Part shown: in pieces, positions 1 through 5,512 of the stretch
Numbering within the stretch: the stretch's first letter is position 1
Layout: the number at the start of each line of letters is the position of its first letter
From: Rhodobacterales bacterium UBA3089
GTDB taxonomy: Bacteria; Pseudomonadota; Alphaproteobacteria; Rhodobacterales; Rhodobacteraceae
DNA length: 5,512 bases
Assembly: GCA_002367255.1 (NCBI GenBank)
Contig: DFBD01000152.1
Location: forward strand, 1-5,512
Direction of reading: 5' to 3'
Notes under the pieces: generated by a model
Databases searched by the model: none
The model's input: the letters and a program-made list of their open reading frames with translations, nothing else
What the model was told of the DNA's origin: nothing
Program-made: the position numbers and the translations under genes

Positions 1-662
1 GCGGCCATAGCCTCGAAAACCTCGATCCAAGTGCCGGAATGCGATTGTTCCCCAATCCCCAAAATCCGTTCCATATAGACAATATCGCCCGCGAAAACCG
101 TAGATGCCGAAGGCACCCAAACGAAACTATCCCCCGGTGTATGCGCCTGCCCAGCGTGGGTGATTTCAAACGCCACGCCGCCCAGTTCAAAACTGTATTC
201 CGTGTCAAACGTGATGTCCGCATAGGCCGGAACCGTCCCCGCCAGATTATCCCCAATCAGCACAGATAGCCCTGTCATCTGTAACGACCCACGGTTTTTG
301 TGATCCGCCACAGCCTCGTTCGAGGCGATTACTTGAGCCCCTTGCTGCTGCCAGTAATCGTTGCCAATCCAGCGATGATCCTGCCCGCCGGAATTTATCA
401 CGAATTTCACGGGCTGGTCGGTAATCTCGCGCACCGTCGTGTGCAGCGCCTCGGCTCCAAGCCAACTGCCACCGGTATCGACCAGCACCGCGCCGTCATC
501 TGTTACCACCAACCCAAAGGTCGCGTTATTCGCAAGGTTTTCGGCAGATCGCTGATCCAGCGGCCCAATAATTGCATAAACACTTTCCGTAAGCTTCTGG
601 ACTTCCAGTGCATAAGCAGGAAGGGCGGACAGCAGCAACGCTGCAATGGCGAGTAACTTCAT
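1..662 (-). CDS. Exported metallo-beta-lactamase-fold hydrolase, 3' end outside the window
   Basis: Reading leftward from an ATG at 660-662, 220 codons stay open to the window edge, so the C-terminus is missing. Residues 1-18 form a clear Sec signal peptide: Lys2, a Leu/Ala-rich core, then PAYA with likely cleavage after Ala18. The mature protein is therefore probably periplasmic. MBL-fold landmarks follow: VLVDTGG at 59-65, INSGGQDHRWIGN at 89-101 where the HxHxDH zinc motif normally sits, GQAHTPGD at 171-178 (His174 as the next metal ligand) and FAGDIVY at 190-196 (Asp193 as the bridging ligand). Only Asp95 and His96 of the first motif remain; the first two histidines are Ser91 and Gly93. 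The start is supported by GAGG at 670-673, seven bases upstream. The gene follows gcvP in the same direction but lies behind a terminator, so it is probably not part of the glycine cleavage operon. The fold is fairly certain; substrate and activity are unknown. Relatives include SoxH-like and quinoprotein-associated hydrolases, but I cannot choose between them. Confidence 0.85.
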   Translation of the reverse strand, partial: MKLLAIAALLLSALPAYALEVQKLTESVYAIIGPLDQRSAENLANNATFGLVVTDDGAVLVDTGGSWLGAEALHTTVREITDQPVKFVINSGGQDHRWIGNDYWQQQGAQVIASNEAVADHKNRGSLQMTGLSVLIGDNLAGTVPAYADITFDTEYSFELGGVAFEITHAGQAHTPGDSFVWVPSASTVFAGDIVYMERILGIGEQSHSGTWIEVFEAMA

Positions 663-681
663 GTTAAGACCTCGGACAAAG

Positions 682-708
682 AAAAAGGGCCGCTCGAAAG
701 CGACCCTT
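682..708 (-). terminator. Intrinsic terminator of the gcvTHP operon
   Basis: On the minus strand, positions 708-685 form a ten-pair stem (one G-T wobble, 690/703) closed by a TTCG tetraloop at 698-695. The stem base runs into TTTTT (686-682), then C and TTT. The wobble is a pair only in minus-strand RNA (C/A mismatch on the plus strand), which supports leftward transcription. It lies 44 bases past the gcvP stop codon and only about nine bases before the ribosome binding site of the next gene. Confidence 0.88.
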
Positions 709-716
709 AGCATGTT

Positions 717-747
717 CACATTCCACACATATAGCAAGTGGAATATG
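717..747 (-). repeat. Spaced inverted repeat just after gcvP
   Basis: Arms at 717-726 and 738-747 pair over ten positions with one G-T wobble (719/745, a pair only in minus-strand RNA), around an 11-base AT-rich spacer. It begins five bases after the gcvP stop codon. It could be a 3' RNA hairpin protecting the operon message, or an operator or promoter element for the MBL-fold gene. A weak TTGCTA-N17-CATGCT promoter-like pair overlaps it on the minus strand (736 down to 708). The function is undecided. Confidence 0.5.
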
Positions 748-752
748 TTTGC

Positions 753-3599
753 TTATTCCTCGTAATCCGTCAATGGCGGGCAGGAGCAAACCAAATTCCG
801 GTCGCCGTACGCATTATCCACACGGTTCACCGGTGACCAATATTTGTCCACCCTGAACGCCCCCGGCGGATAACAGGCCTGTTCGCGGGAATAGACCCTA
901 TCCCAATCGCCAACCAGATCCTCTACCGTATGCGGTGCGTTGTGAAGCGGGCTGTCGTCATACGCCAACTTGCCGTCTTCGATGTCCTGTGCCTCGGCAC
1001 GGATGGCCAGCATGGCGGTGATAAACCGATCGATTTCGGCCTTTGGTTCGGATTCCGTAGGCTCAACCATCAGCGTCCCCGCCACTGGCCAGCTCATAGT
1101 CGGGGCGTGAAAACCACAATCCATCAACCGTTTGGCGATGTCGTCCACGGTCACATGTGCCGCCTCGTTCAGCGGGCGCGTATCCAGAATACATTCATGC
1201 GCCACCCGTCCGATTTTAGACTTGAACAGGATGCCATAAGCGCCCTCAAGCCGCTTCGCTATGTAGTTTGCGTTCAATATCGCAATCTTGGTCGCCTGCG
1301 TCATACCTGTGCCACCCATCAGCAGGATATACGCCCACGAAATCACAAGGATAGAGCCCGACCCAACAGGCGCGGCTGATACGGCACCAACATCATTCGG
1401 CGTTTCAGTGTGCCCGGGAAGGAAGGGTTCAAGATGCGCCCCAACGCCAATCGGCCCCATGCCCGGCCCACCGCCACCATGTGGAATGGCGAATGTTTTA
1501 TGCAAATTAAGGTGACTTACGTCCCCACCGATTTTCCCCGGCTGCGCCAGCCCAACCATGGCGTTCATGTTTGCCCCGTCGATATAAACCTGACCGCCAT
1601 GTTCATGCGTTATGTCACAAACCTCGCGCACGGTTTCCTCAAAAACTCCATGCGTGGAGGGGTAGGTGATCATACAGGCCGCCAGCATATCGCCTGCTGC
1701 CGCCGCCTTTTCGCGAAAATCTTCCAGATCAATGTCGCCATTGTCCGCTGATTTCACCACCACAACTTTCCAGCCAGCCATCTGCGCGGACGCAGGGTTC
1801 GTGCCGTGTGCCGAGGTCGGTATAAGGCAAATGTTACGCTCCCCCTCGCCGCGTGACTTGTGGTAATTGCGGATCGTCAACAGCCCTGCGTATTCCCCCT
1901 GCGCACCGGAATTCGGCTGCAAAGACATCGCATCATATCCGGTGATCTCGCACAACTGATCCATCAGCTGCGTCGTCAGCTCTGTATACCCGGCCGCCTG
2001 ATCCAGCGGCACAAACGGATGCAGGTTCGCAATGCCGAACCACGTTAACGGAATCATCTCTGCCGTAGCGTTCAGCTTCATTGTGCAAGACCCTAACGGG
2101 ATCATCGCACGATCAAGCGCTAAATCGCGGTCCGCCAGTCGCCGCATATAACGCGTCATTTCGGCTTCGGAACGGTTCATGTCGAAAATCGGATGCGTTA
2201 GAAATTCGTCCGTGCGCAGCAGCGTTTCTGGCAAGCGATATTCGCGGTTCTTGGCCGAGTCATCCTTCATGTCCCCGCCAAACGCCCGCCAAACGGCCTC
2301 GATCGTTTCTGGCCGTGTTTGTTCGTCCAGCGAAATCCCGATACGGTCTTCGCCAATCTTGCGCAGGTTAATTCCGTTGGAAACCGCCGCTTTCAGGATC
2401 ACACCCTGAAGTGCGCCAACATTGATCGTCACCGTGTCGAAAAACACTTCGGGTTCGACCTTAAAGCCAAGGCTCTCAAGCCCTCTTGCCATACGCGAAG
2501 TCTTCCGGTGTACGGACTGCGCAATCGCCTTCAACCCTGCCGGACCGTAGAAAACCGCATACATGGACGCCATAACCGCCAGCAAAGCCTGCGCCGTACA
2601 GACGTTGGAATTCGCCTTCTCGCGCCGGATATGCTGCTCGCGTGTTTGCAGCGCCAACCGGTAAGCCTTGTTGCCGCGCGTATCAATCGAGACTCCGATA
2701 ATCCGCCCCGGCATCGACCGTTTCAGCTTATCGCGCGTCGCCATATACGCCGCGTGTGGGCCGCCATAACCCATCGGAACACCGAAGCGTTGGGTGGAGC
2801 CAATGGCGATATCGGCCCCCATCTCGCCAGGGCTTTTCAGCAGGCACAGCGCCAGAATATCGGCGGCCATGATGGCAATCGCTTTTTCTTCGTGCAGCGA
2901 GGCGATGCACGGCGTAAAGTCCCGCACCCGACCGTAAGTGCCGGGGTACTGGAAGATCGCCCCGAAAACTAATGCAGGGTCCATCTCCGTTTCCGGATTA
3001 GCCACGATAATTTCAATGCCCAACGGTTCCGCGCGCGTTTTGATCACATCGATGGTCTGCGGATGGCAGTTTTCATCAACAAAGAACGCATTTGATTTGG
3101 ACTTTGATGCGCGCTTCGCCATCGTCATCGCTTCAGCCGCCGCCGTCGCCTCGTCCAGCAAAGACGCGTTGGCAATCTCAAGCCCCGTCAAATCCGAAAC
3201 CATAGTCTGGAAGTTCAACAACGCCTCAAGCCGGCCCTGCGCGATTTCCGGCTGATAAGGTGTATAGGCCGTATACCACGCCGGATTTTCCAGAATGTTG
3301 CGCTGAATAACCGGCGGCGTCATCGTCCCGTAATACCCTTGCCCGATCAGCGAGGTCAGAACCTTGTTCTTTTTAATAACGCCGCGCATGTGATGCAGCA
3401 CATCACGTTCGGACATAGGTTCTTGTAGTTCCAGCGCATGCTTTTGCCGAATACCCTCAGGCACAGTCTGGTCGATCAGCTCGTCCAGCGACCCAACCCC
3501 GATTACATCCAGCATCTCCTGTATTTCAGTCGGCGATGGCCCTATGTGACGACGATTAGCGAAATCATAGGGCTGGTAGGGGGTCGGATCGAAAGACAT
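753..3599 (-). CDS. gcvP: Glycine dehydrogenase (decarboxylating), P protein of the glycine cleavage system
   Basis: This PLP enzyme decarboxylates glycine and passes the aminomethyl group to the oxidised lipoyl arm of GcvH, releasing CO2, in the cytoplasm. The 948-residue length fits the fused single-chain P protein (E. coli type), as opposed to the two-subunit GcvPA/GcvPB form. The N-terminal half (about 1-440) is the non-catalytic PLP-transferase-like domain, with RHIGPS at 17-22, GQGYYGT at 86-92 and [15 protein letters not shown] at 270-284. The C-terminal half carries [10 protein letters not shown] at 501-510, [10 protein letters not shown] at 596-605, YIDGANMNA at 672-680 and the PLP-binding NLHKTF, with Lys701 as the predicted Schiff-base lysine, followed by the glycine-rich IPHGGGGPG. 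No frameshift or missing key residue is visible. The ATG start is supported by AAAGGA at 3608-3613, eight bases upstream; that site overlaps the gcvH stop codon, suggesting coupled translation. It is the last gene of the operon, with a terminator downstream. Confidence 0.98.
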   Translation of the reverse strand: MSFDPTPYQPYDFANRRHIGPSPTEIQEMLDVIGVGSLDELIDQTVPEGIRQKHALELQEPMSERDVLHHMRGVIKKNKVLTSLIGQGYYGTMTPPVIQRNILENPAWYTAYTPYQPEIAQGRLEALLNFQTMVSDLTGLEIANASLLDEATAAAEAMTMAKRASKSKSNAFFVDENCHPQTIDVIKTRAEPLGIEIIVANPETEMDPALVFGAIFQYPGTYGRVRDFTPCIASLHEEKAIAIMAADILALCLLKSPGEMGADIAIGSTQRFGVPMGYGGPHAAYMATRDKLKRSMPGRIIGVSIDTRGNKAYRLALQTREQHIRREKANSNVCTAQALLAVMASMYAVFYGPAGLKAIAQSVHRKTSRMARGLESLGFKVEPEVFFDTVTINVGALQGVILKAAVSNGINLRKIGEDRIGISLDEQTRPETIEAVWRAFGGDMKDDSAKNREYRLPETLLRTDEFLTHPIFDMNRSEAEMTRYMRRLADRDLALDRAMIPLGSCTMKLNATAEMIPLTWFGIANLHPFVPLDQAAGYTELTTQLMDQLCEITGYDAMSLQPNSGAQGEYAGLLTIRNYHKSRGEGERNICLIPTSAHGTNPASAQMAGWKVVVVKSADNGDIDLEDFREKAAAAGDMLAACMITYPSTHGVFEETVREVCDITHEHGGQVYIDGANMNAMVGLAQPGKIGGDVSHLNLHKTFAIPHGGGGPGMGPIGVGAHLEPFLPGHTETPNDVGAVSAAPVGSGSILVISWAYILLMGGTGMTQATKIAILNANYIAKRLEGAYGILFKSKIGRVAHECILDTRPLNEAAHVTVDDIAKRLMDCGFHAPTMSWPVAGTLMVEPTESEPKAEIDRFITAMLAIRAEAQDIEDGKLAYDDSPLHNAPHTVEDLVGDWDRVYSREQACYPPGAFRVDKYWSPVNRVDNAYGDRNLVCSCPPLTDYEE

Positions 3600-3607
3600 G
3601 AGCGTAT

Positions 3608-3613
3608 TCCTTT
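3608..3613 (-). promoter_or_regulatory. gcvP ribosome binding site overlapping the gcvH stop
   Basis: On the minus strand AAAGGA sits eight bases before the gcvP ATG, and its first two bases are the last two of the gcvH TAA. This arrangement suggests that ribosomes finishing gcvH help start gcvP. Confidence 0.75.
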
Positions 3614-3977
3614 AAGCGATGAATGCTTTGTAAGCGGCTTCGTCCATCAGCGATTCCAGTTCACTAACGTCGGCGATTTTGATCTTGTAGAACCAGGCAT
3701 TTCCTTCCGGATCTTCATTCACAGAACCGGGGTTATCTTCCAGCGAGGTGTTCGCCTCGGCGATTTCACCAGCCAGCGGGGCATATAATTCGGACGCGGC
3801 TTTAACGCTTTCGACAACGCCGATCTCGTCGTCTTTGTCGAACGTGTCGCCAGCTTCTTTCAGCTCTACGAATACTACCTCACCCAAGGCCTCGGCTGCG
3901 TGTTTGGTAATGCCCAGCGTTGCAGTATCTCCGTCAACTTCAAGCCATTCATGTTCTTCGGAATAATAAGTCGTCAT
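3612..3977 (-). CDS. gcvH: Glycine cleavage system H protein (lipoyl carrier)
   Basis: H is the small acidic shuttle protein whose lipoylated lysine carries the aminomethyl intermediate from GcvP to GcvT and is then reoxidised by the L protein. From the ATG at 3975-3977 it has 121 residues, a little shorter than the roughly 125-130 typical of the family. Family hallmarks are YYSEEHEWLEV near the N-terminus (4-14), LGITKHAAEALGEVVFVELP-like wording (21-40, with Lys in place of the final Pro) and the lipoylation motif GVVESVKAASELYAP with Lys59 as the attachment site, then NPGSVNEDPEGNAWFYKIK. A GTG two codons upstream (3981-3983) is in frame, but AAAGG at 3985-3989 is only one base from it and seven bases from the ATG, so I chose the ATG. 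It lies 14 bases after gcvT and 12 before gcvP. Lipoylation needs LipA/LipB or LplA encoded elsewhere. Confidence 0.98.
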   Translation of the reverse strand: MTTYYSEEHEWLEVDGDTATLGITKHAAEALGEVVFVELKEAGDTFDKDDEIGVVESVKAASELYAPLAGEIAEANTSLEDNPGSVNEDPEGNAWFYKIKIADVSELESLMDEAAYKAFIA

Positions 3978-3984
3978 GTTCACA

Positions 3985-3989
3985 CCTTT
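3985..3989 (-). promoter_or_regulatory. gcvH ribosome binding site that decides the start
   Basis: AAAGG on the minus strand lies seven bases before the ATG at 3977, an ideal distance, and one base before the in-frame GTG at 3983, which is too close. It sits entirely in the gap between the gcvT stop and gcvH. Confidence 0.75.
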
Positions 3990-3991
3990 GT

Positions 3992-5077
3992 TTAACGTTT
4001 GTAATTCTGCTGCACGAACGGCAGCTTGATGATGGTCGCTGGCATCGCTTTGCCACGAATAAGAAGGTCAACTTCCGTACCGGGTTCAGCGAACATTTCC
4101 GCAATATACCCCATTGAAACCGGACCGCCATAGGTAGGACCAAATCCACCCGAAGAAATAGCGCCGATCACATTCCCGTTTTTATCGGCAACCTCGACCC
4201 CGCGGCGTGCAGGGGCGCGACCTTCGGGCTTAATGCCAACCAACCTGCGGCTTGGGCCGTCTGCCAGCTCGCGCTGAATACGCTCCGCGCCGGGGAAACC
4301 GCCTTCTTCACGGCGGCGCTTTTGCATCGCCCATGTCAGGTTTGCTTCAACCGGCGAGGTGCTGTTGTCGATATCATTGCCATACAAACAAAGCCCCGCC
4401 TCAAGCCGCAAACTGTCGCGTGCGCCAAGGCCTGCCATCTCCAGATCGGGATGCTCCAAAAATTTCTGCGTAATCTCCACCGCGCGCTCATTGGGCAACG
4501 AAATCTCGTAGCCATCCTCGCCGGTATAGCCAAGCCGCGAGATACGACACTCATCGCCCAGCAGATCAAACAGCCCTGTTTCCATAAACTTCAACTCGGC
4601 AGCTTCCGGTACAATTGCGCTAACCACGGCCTCGGCCGATGGGCCCTGAATGGCAATCAACGAGCGGTCAATCTCGATAACCTCAACGTCCAGCGTTTTC
4701 AAATGCGCCACATCTTGTTCCCGCATCGAGGCGTTCACAACCGCAAACATGTAATCATCCGCCGCCGACACGATCAGGTCATCCATGATCCCGCCTTCAG
4801 GGTTGGTGAAAAACGTATAACGGGACTTGCCCGACGGCAGCGTTGTGAACGCAGACGGGCACAGTGTTTCCAGCTTCGCCGCAACATCTTCGCCATGCAA
4901 CCCAACTTGACCCATGTGGGATACATCAAACAACGCCGCTTTTTCACGGCACTGCTTATGCTCGCCCGCTACGCCAAGCGCATAGTTCACGGGCATCAAC
5001 CAGCCGGCAAAATCAACCATCTTGCCGCCAAGCGCTACATGCAGATCATAAAGAGGGGTTTTCTGTGGTTCAGTCAT
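3992..5077 (-). CDS. gcvT: Aminomethyltransferase, T protein of the glycine cleavage system
   Basis: GcvT takes the aminomethyl group held on lipoyl-GcvH, transfers its carbon to tetrahydrofolate to form 5,10-methylene-THF, and releases ammonia. The 361 residues match the usual family length. Visible signatures are TPLYDLHVALGGKMVDFAGW at 7-26, ALFDVSHMGQV at 48-58, the conserved GGIMDDLIV at 95-103 (the Asp99/Asp100 pair contains the expected catalytic aspartate), RLGYTGEDGYEI at 181-192, GARDSLRLEAGL at 218-229 and, in the C-terminal barrel domain, SSGGFGPTYGGPVSMGY at 308-324. These patterns fit GcvT better than the folate-binding YgfZ or the dimethylglycine and sarcosine dehydrogenase relatives, and the neighbouring gcvH and gcvP settle it. 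The ATG start is preceded by AAGGCGGA at 5084-5091, with GGA ending six bases upstream. It is the first gene of the operon; the next start follows 14 bases after its TAA. Confidence 0.98.
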   Translation of the reverse strand: MTEPQKTPLYDLHVALGGKMVDFAGWLMPVNYALGVAGEHKQCREKAALFDVSHMGQVGLHGEDVAAKLETLCPSAFTTLPSGKSRYTFFTNPEGGIMDDLIVSAADDYMFAVVNASMREQDVAHLKTLDVEVIEIDRSLIAIQGPSAEAVVSAIVPEAAELKFMETGLFDLLGDECRISRLGYTGEDGYEISLPNERAVEITQKFLEHPDLEMAGLGARDSLRLEAGLCLYGNDIDNSTSPVEANLTWAMQKRRREEGGFPGAERIQRELADGPSRRLVGIKPEGRAPARRGVEVADKNGNVIGAISSGGFGPTYGGPVSMGYIAEMFAEPGTEVDLLIRGKAMPATIIKLPFVQQNYKR

Positions 5078-5125
5078 CGGTGTTCCGCCTTAAAATGAAT
5101 CATCTATAATGCTCTTAACAATAAA

Positions 5126-5141
5126 GTTTCCGATAGGAAAC
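5126..5141. repeat. Perfect dyad GTTTCC-N4-GGAAAC, candidate operator
   Basis: Two perfect six-base inverted arms flank GATA in the gcvT-gcdH intergenic region. The symmetric size suits a dimeric regulator, and the T-N11-A spacing (5127/5139, 5128/5140) is compatible with a LysR-type site. As minus-strand RNA it would be a six-pair hairpin with a four-base loop followed by TTTATTGTT, weaker than a normal terminator. The centre is 57 bases before gcvT and 122 before gcdH. Binding by any protein is inference. Confidence 0.45.
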
Positions 5142-5244
5142 CATTTTCGGATGCAATTGTATACATGACCCGCTCACAGAAAATACACCCATTGCAGCGC
5201 AGCAAAATTCCAGCCAATATGTTTTCCAAACAGGCCCGAAAAAC

Positions 5245-5248
5245 AGGA
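5245..5248 (+). promoter_or_regulatory. gcdH ribosome binding site
   Basis: AGGA lies seven bases before the ATG at 5256, fixing the start of the rightward gene. Confidence 0.7.
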
Positions 5249-5255
5249 TTCTCCA

Positions 5256-5512
5256 ATGATCAAAGCACCCCTCAAAGCTAAAGAACAACCCTCCTTATCC
5301 AGTTTCAACTGGGAAGACCCGTTTTTGTTAGACGATCAACTGTCGGACGAAGAACGCATGTTGCGTGACGGGGCTGCTGCTTATGCGCAAGAAAAACTGG
5401 CTCCACGCATTATCGACGCCTATCGCGAAGAAAGATTTGAGCTCGATATTTTCGCTGAAATGGGCGAGATGGGCTTGCTGGGTGTAACCATCCCCGAGCA
5501 ATACGGCGGTAT
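5256..5512 (+). CDS. gcdH: Glutaryl-CoA dehydrogenase, N-terminal 85 residues (runs off the right edge)
   Basis: GcdH is a cytoplasmic FAD enzyme of the acyl-CoA dehydrogenase family that oxidises and decarboxylates glutaryl-CoA to crotonyl-CoA in lysine and tryptophan breakdown, passing electrons to ETF. Only the start of the N-terminal helical domain is present. The wording is typical of GcdH within the family: SFNWEDPFLLDDQLSDEER at 16-34, AYAQEKLAPRI at 42-52, AYREERFELDIFAEMGEMG at 55-73 and LLGVTIPEQYGG at 74-85. The FNWEDP opening and the long lead before the first helix separate it from short-chain or medium-chain acyl-CoA dehydrogenases. The catalytic glutamate, FAD-binding and glutarate-binding arginine positions lie outside the window, so catalytic competence cannot be judged. 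The ATG start has AGGA seven bases upstream. It is divergent from gcvTHP. Confidence 0.9.
   Translation, partial: MIKAPLKAKEQPSLSSFNWEDPFLLDDQLSDEERMLRDGAAAYAQEKLAPRIIDAYREERFELDIFAEMGEMGLLGVTIPEQYGG

Larger units (their letters stand above)
5078..5255. promoter_or_regulatory. Divergent promoter region between gcvT and gcdH
   Basis: These 178 bases separate two divergent genes and must hold both promoters unless transcription starts further away. Toward gcdH the best candidate I see is TTGCAG (5192-5197), 17 bases, then CAATAT (5215-5220); it is weak. Toward gcvT, TACAAT (5161-5156, minus strand) is a good -10-like hexamer but its -35 is poor; it would give a leader of roughly 70 bases including the dyad at 5126-5141. 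No glycine aptamer sequence is recognisable on the gcvT side. The individual boxes are tentative, whereas the region as a regulatory space is fairly secure. Confidence 0.55.

Noticed and set aside
300..656. 118-codon open frame on the plus strand at the left end
   Set aside because: The minus strand here carries a coherent signal peptide and MBL-fold motifs over the same bases, with a good ribosome binding site; the plus-strand product has neither.
2319..2972. 217-codon open frame on the plus strand opposite gcvP
   Set aside because: It is fully inside the conserved coding sequence of gcvP on the other strand, has no family resemblance, and shows the biased composition of an antisense shadow.
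3978..3983. In-frame GTG start two codons upstream of the gcvH ATG
   Set aside because: The AAAGG ribosome binding site is one base from the GTG but seven from the ATG, so initiation at the ATG is far more likely.
4322..5098. 258-codon open frame on the plus strand opposite gcvT
   Set aside because: It lies almost wholly antisense to the certain gcvT gene. Its product is rich in Arg, His and Gln with no recognisable domain, as expected of a shadow frame from the codon bias of the opposite strand.
5104..5166. A 20-codon minus-strand frame (starts MYTIASENGF) in the gcvT leader, a possible upstream leader peptide
   Set aside because: It has only a weak GAG as a ribosome binding site and a single glycine codon, so it does not resemble a glycine attenuation peptide. 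It needs a transcription start upstream of 5166 that is not established. Short frames of this size are expected by chance.
5193..5206. Short TTGC-N6-GCAA symmetry upstream of gcdH
   Set aside because: Only four paired bases per arm; too short to call an operator without conservation data.

Overview
The window reads as an ordinary chromosomal stretch from an alphaproteobacterium. Rhodobacterales (Roseobacter-like) is my best guess, from the wording of the GcvT, GcvP and glutaryl-CoA dehydrogenase proteins and a base composition that looks moderately GC-rich by eye. The assignment rests on recalled family resemblance, not on a search.

Layout, left to right. Positions 1-662 (minus strand, running off the left edge) hold a secreted metallo-beta-lactamase-fold protein whose first zinc-binding motif is degenerate. 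Positions 663-752 are a short intergenic stretch with two hairpins: a strong intrinsic terminator with a TTCG loop, and a spaced inverted repeat. Positions 753-5077 (minus strand) hold a compact glycine cleavage operon in the order gcvT-gcvH-gcvP, with gaps of only 12-14 bases that carry the ribosome binding sites. Positions 5078-5255 are a divergent intergenic region containing a perfect 6+6 dyad. From 5256 to the right edge (plus strand) lies the N-terminal part of a glutaryl-CoA dehydrogenase gene.

The three operon genes encode the T, H and P proteins of the glycine cleavage system. P decarboxylates glycine and loads the aminomethyl group on the lipoyl lysine of H. T then transfers the one-carbon unit to tetrahydrofolate, giving 5,10-methylene-THF and ammonia. 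The L protein (dihydrolipoamide dehydrogenase) is not in this window, which is usual because it is shared with other complexes. P is the single-chain form, not the split PA/PB form. Divergent gcdH belongs to lysine/tryptophan breakdown through glutaryl-CoA. The shared intergenic region may let the two catabolic units be regulated together, but the sequence does not prove this.

I see no mobile element, CRISPR array, tRNA or rRNA, and no evidence for an undescribed multi-gene system. The points most worth a second look are the altered metal site of the MBL-fold protein, its position just behind a strong terminator, and the dyad between gcvT and gcdH where a glycine riboswitch might have been expected.
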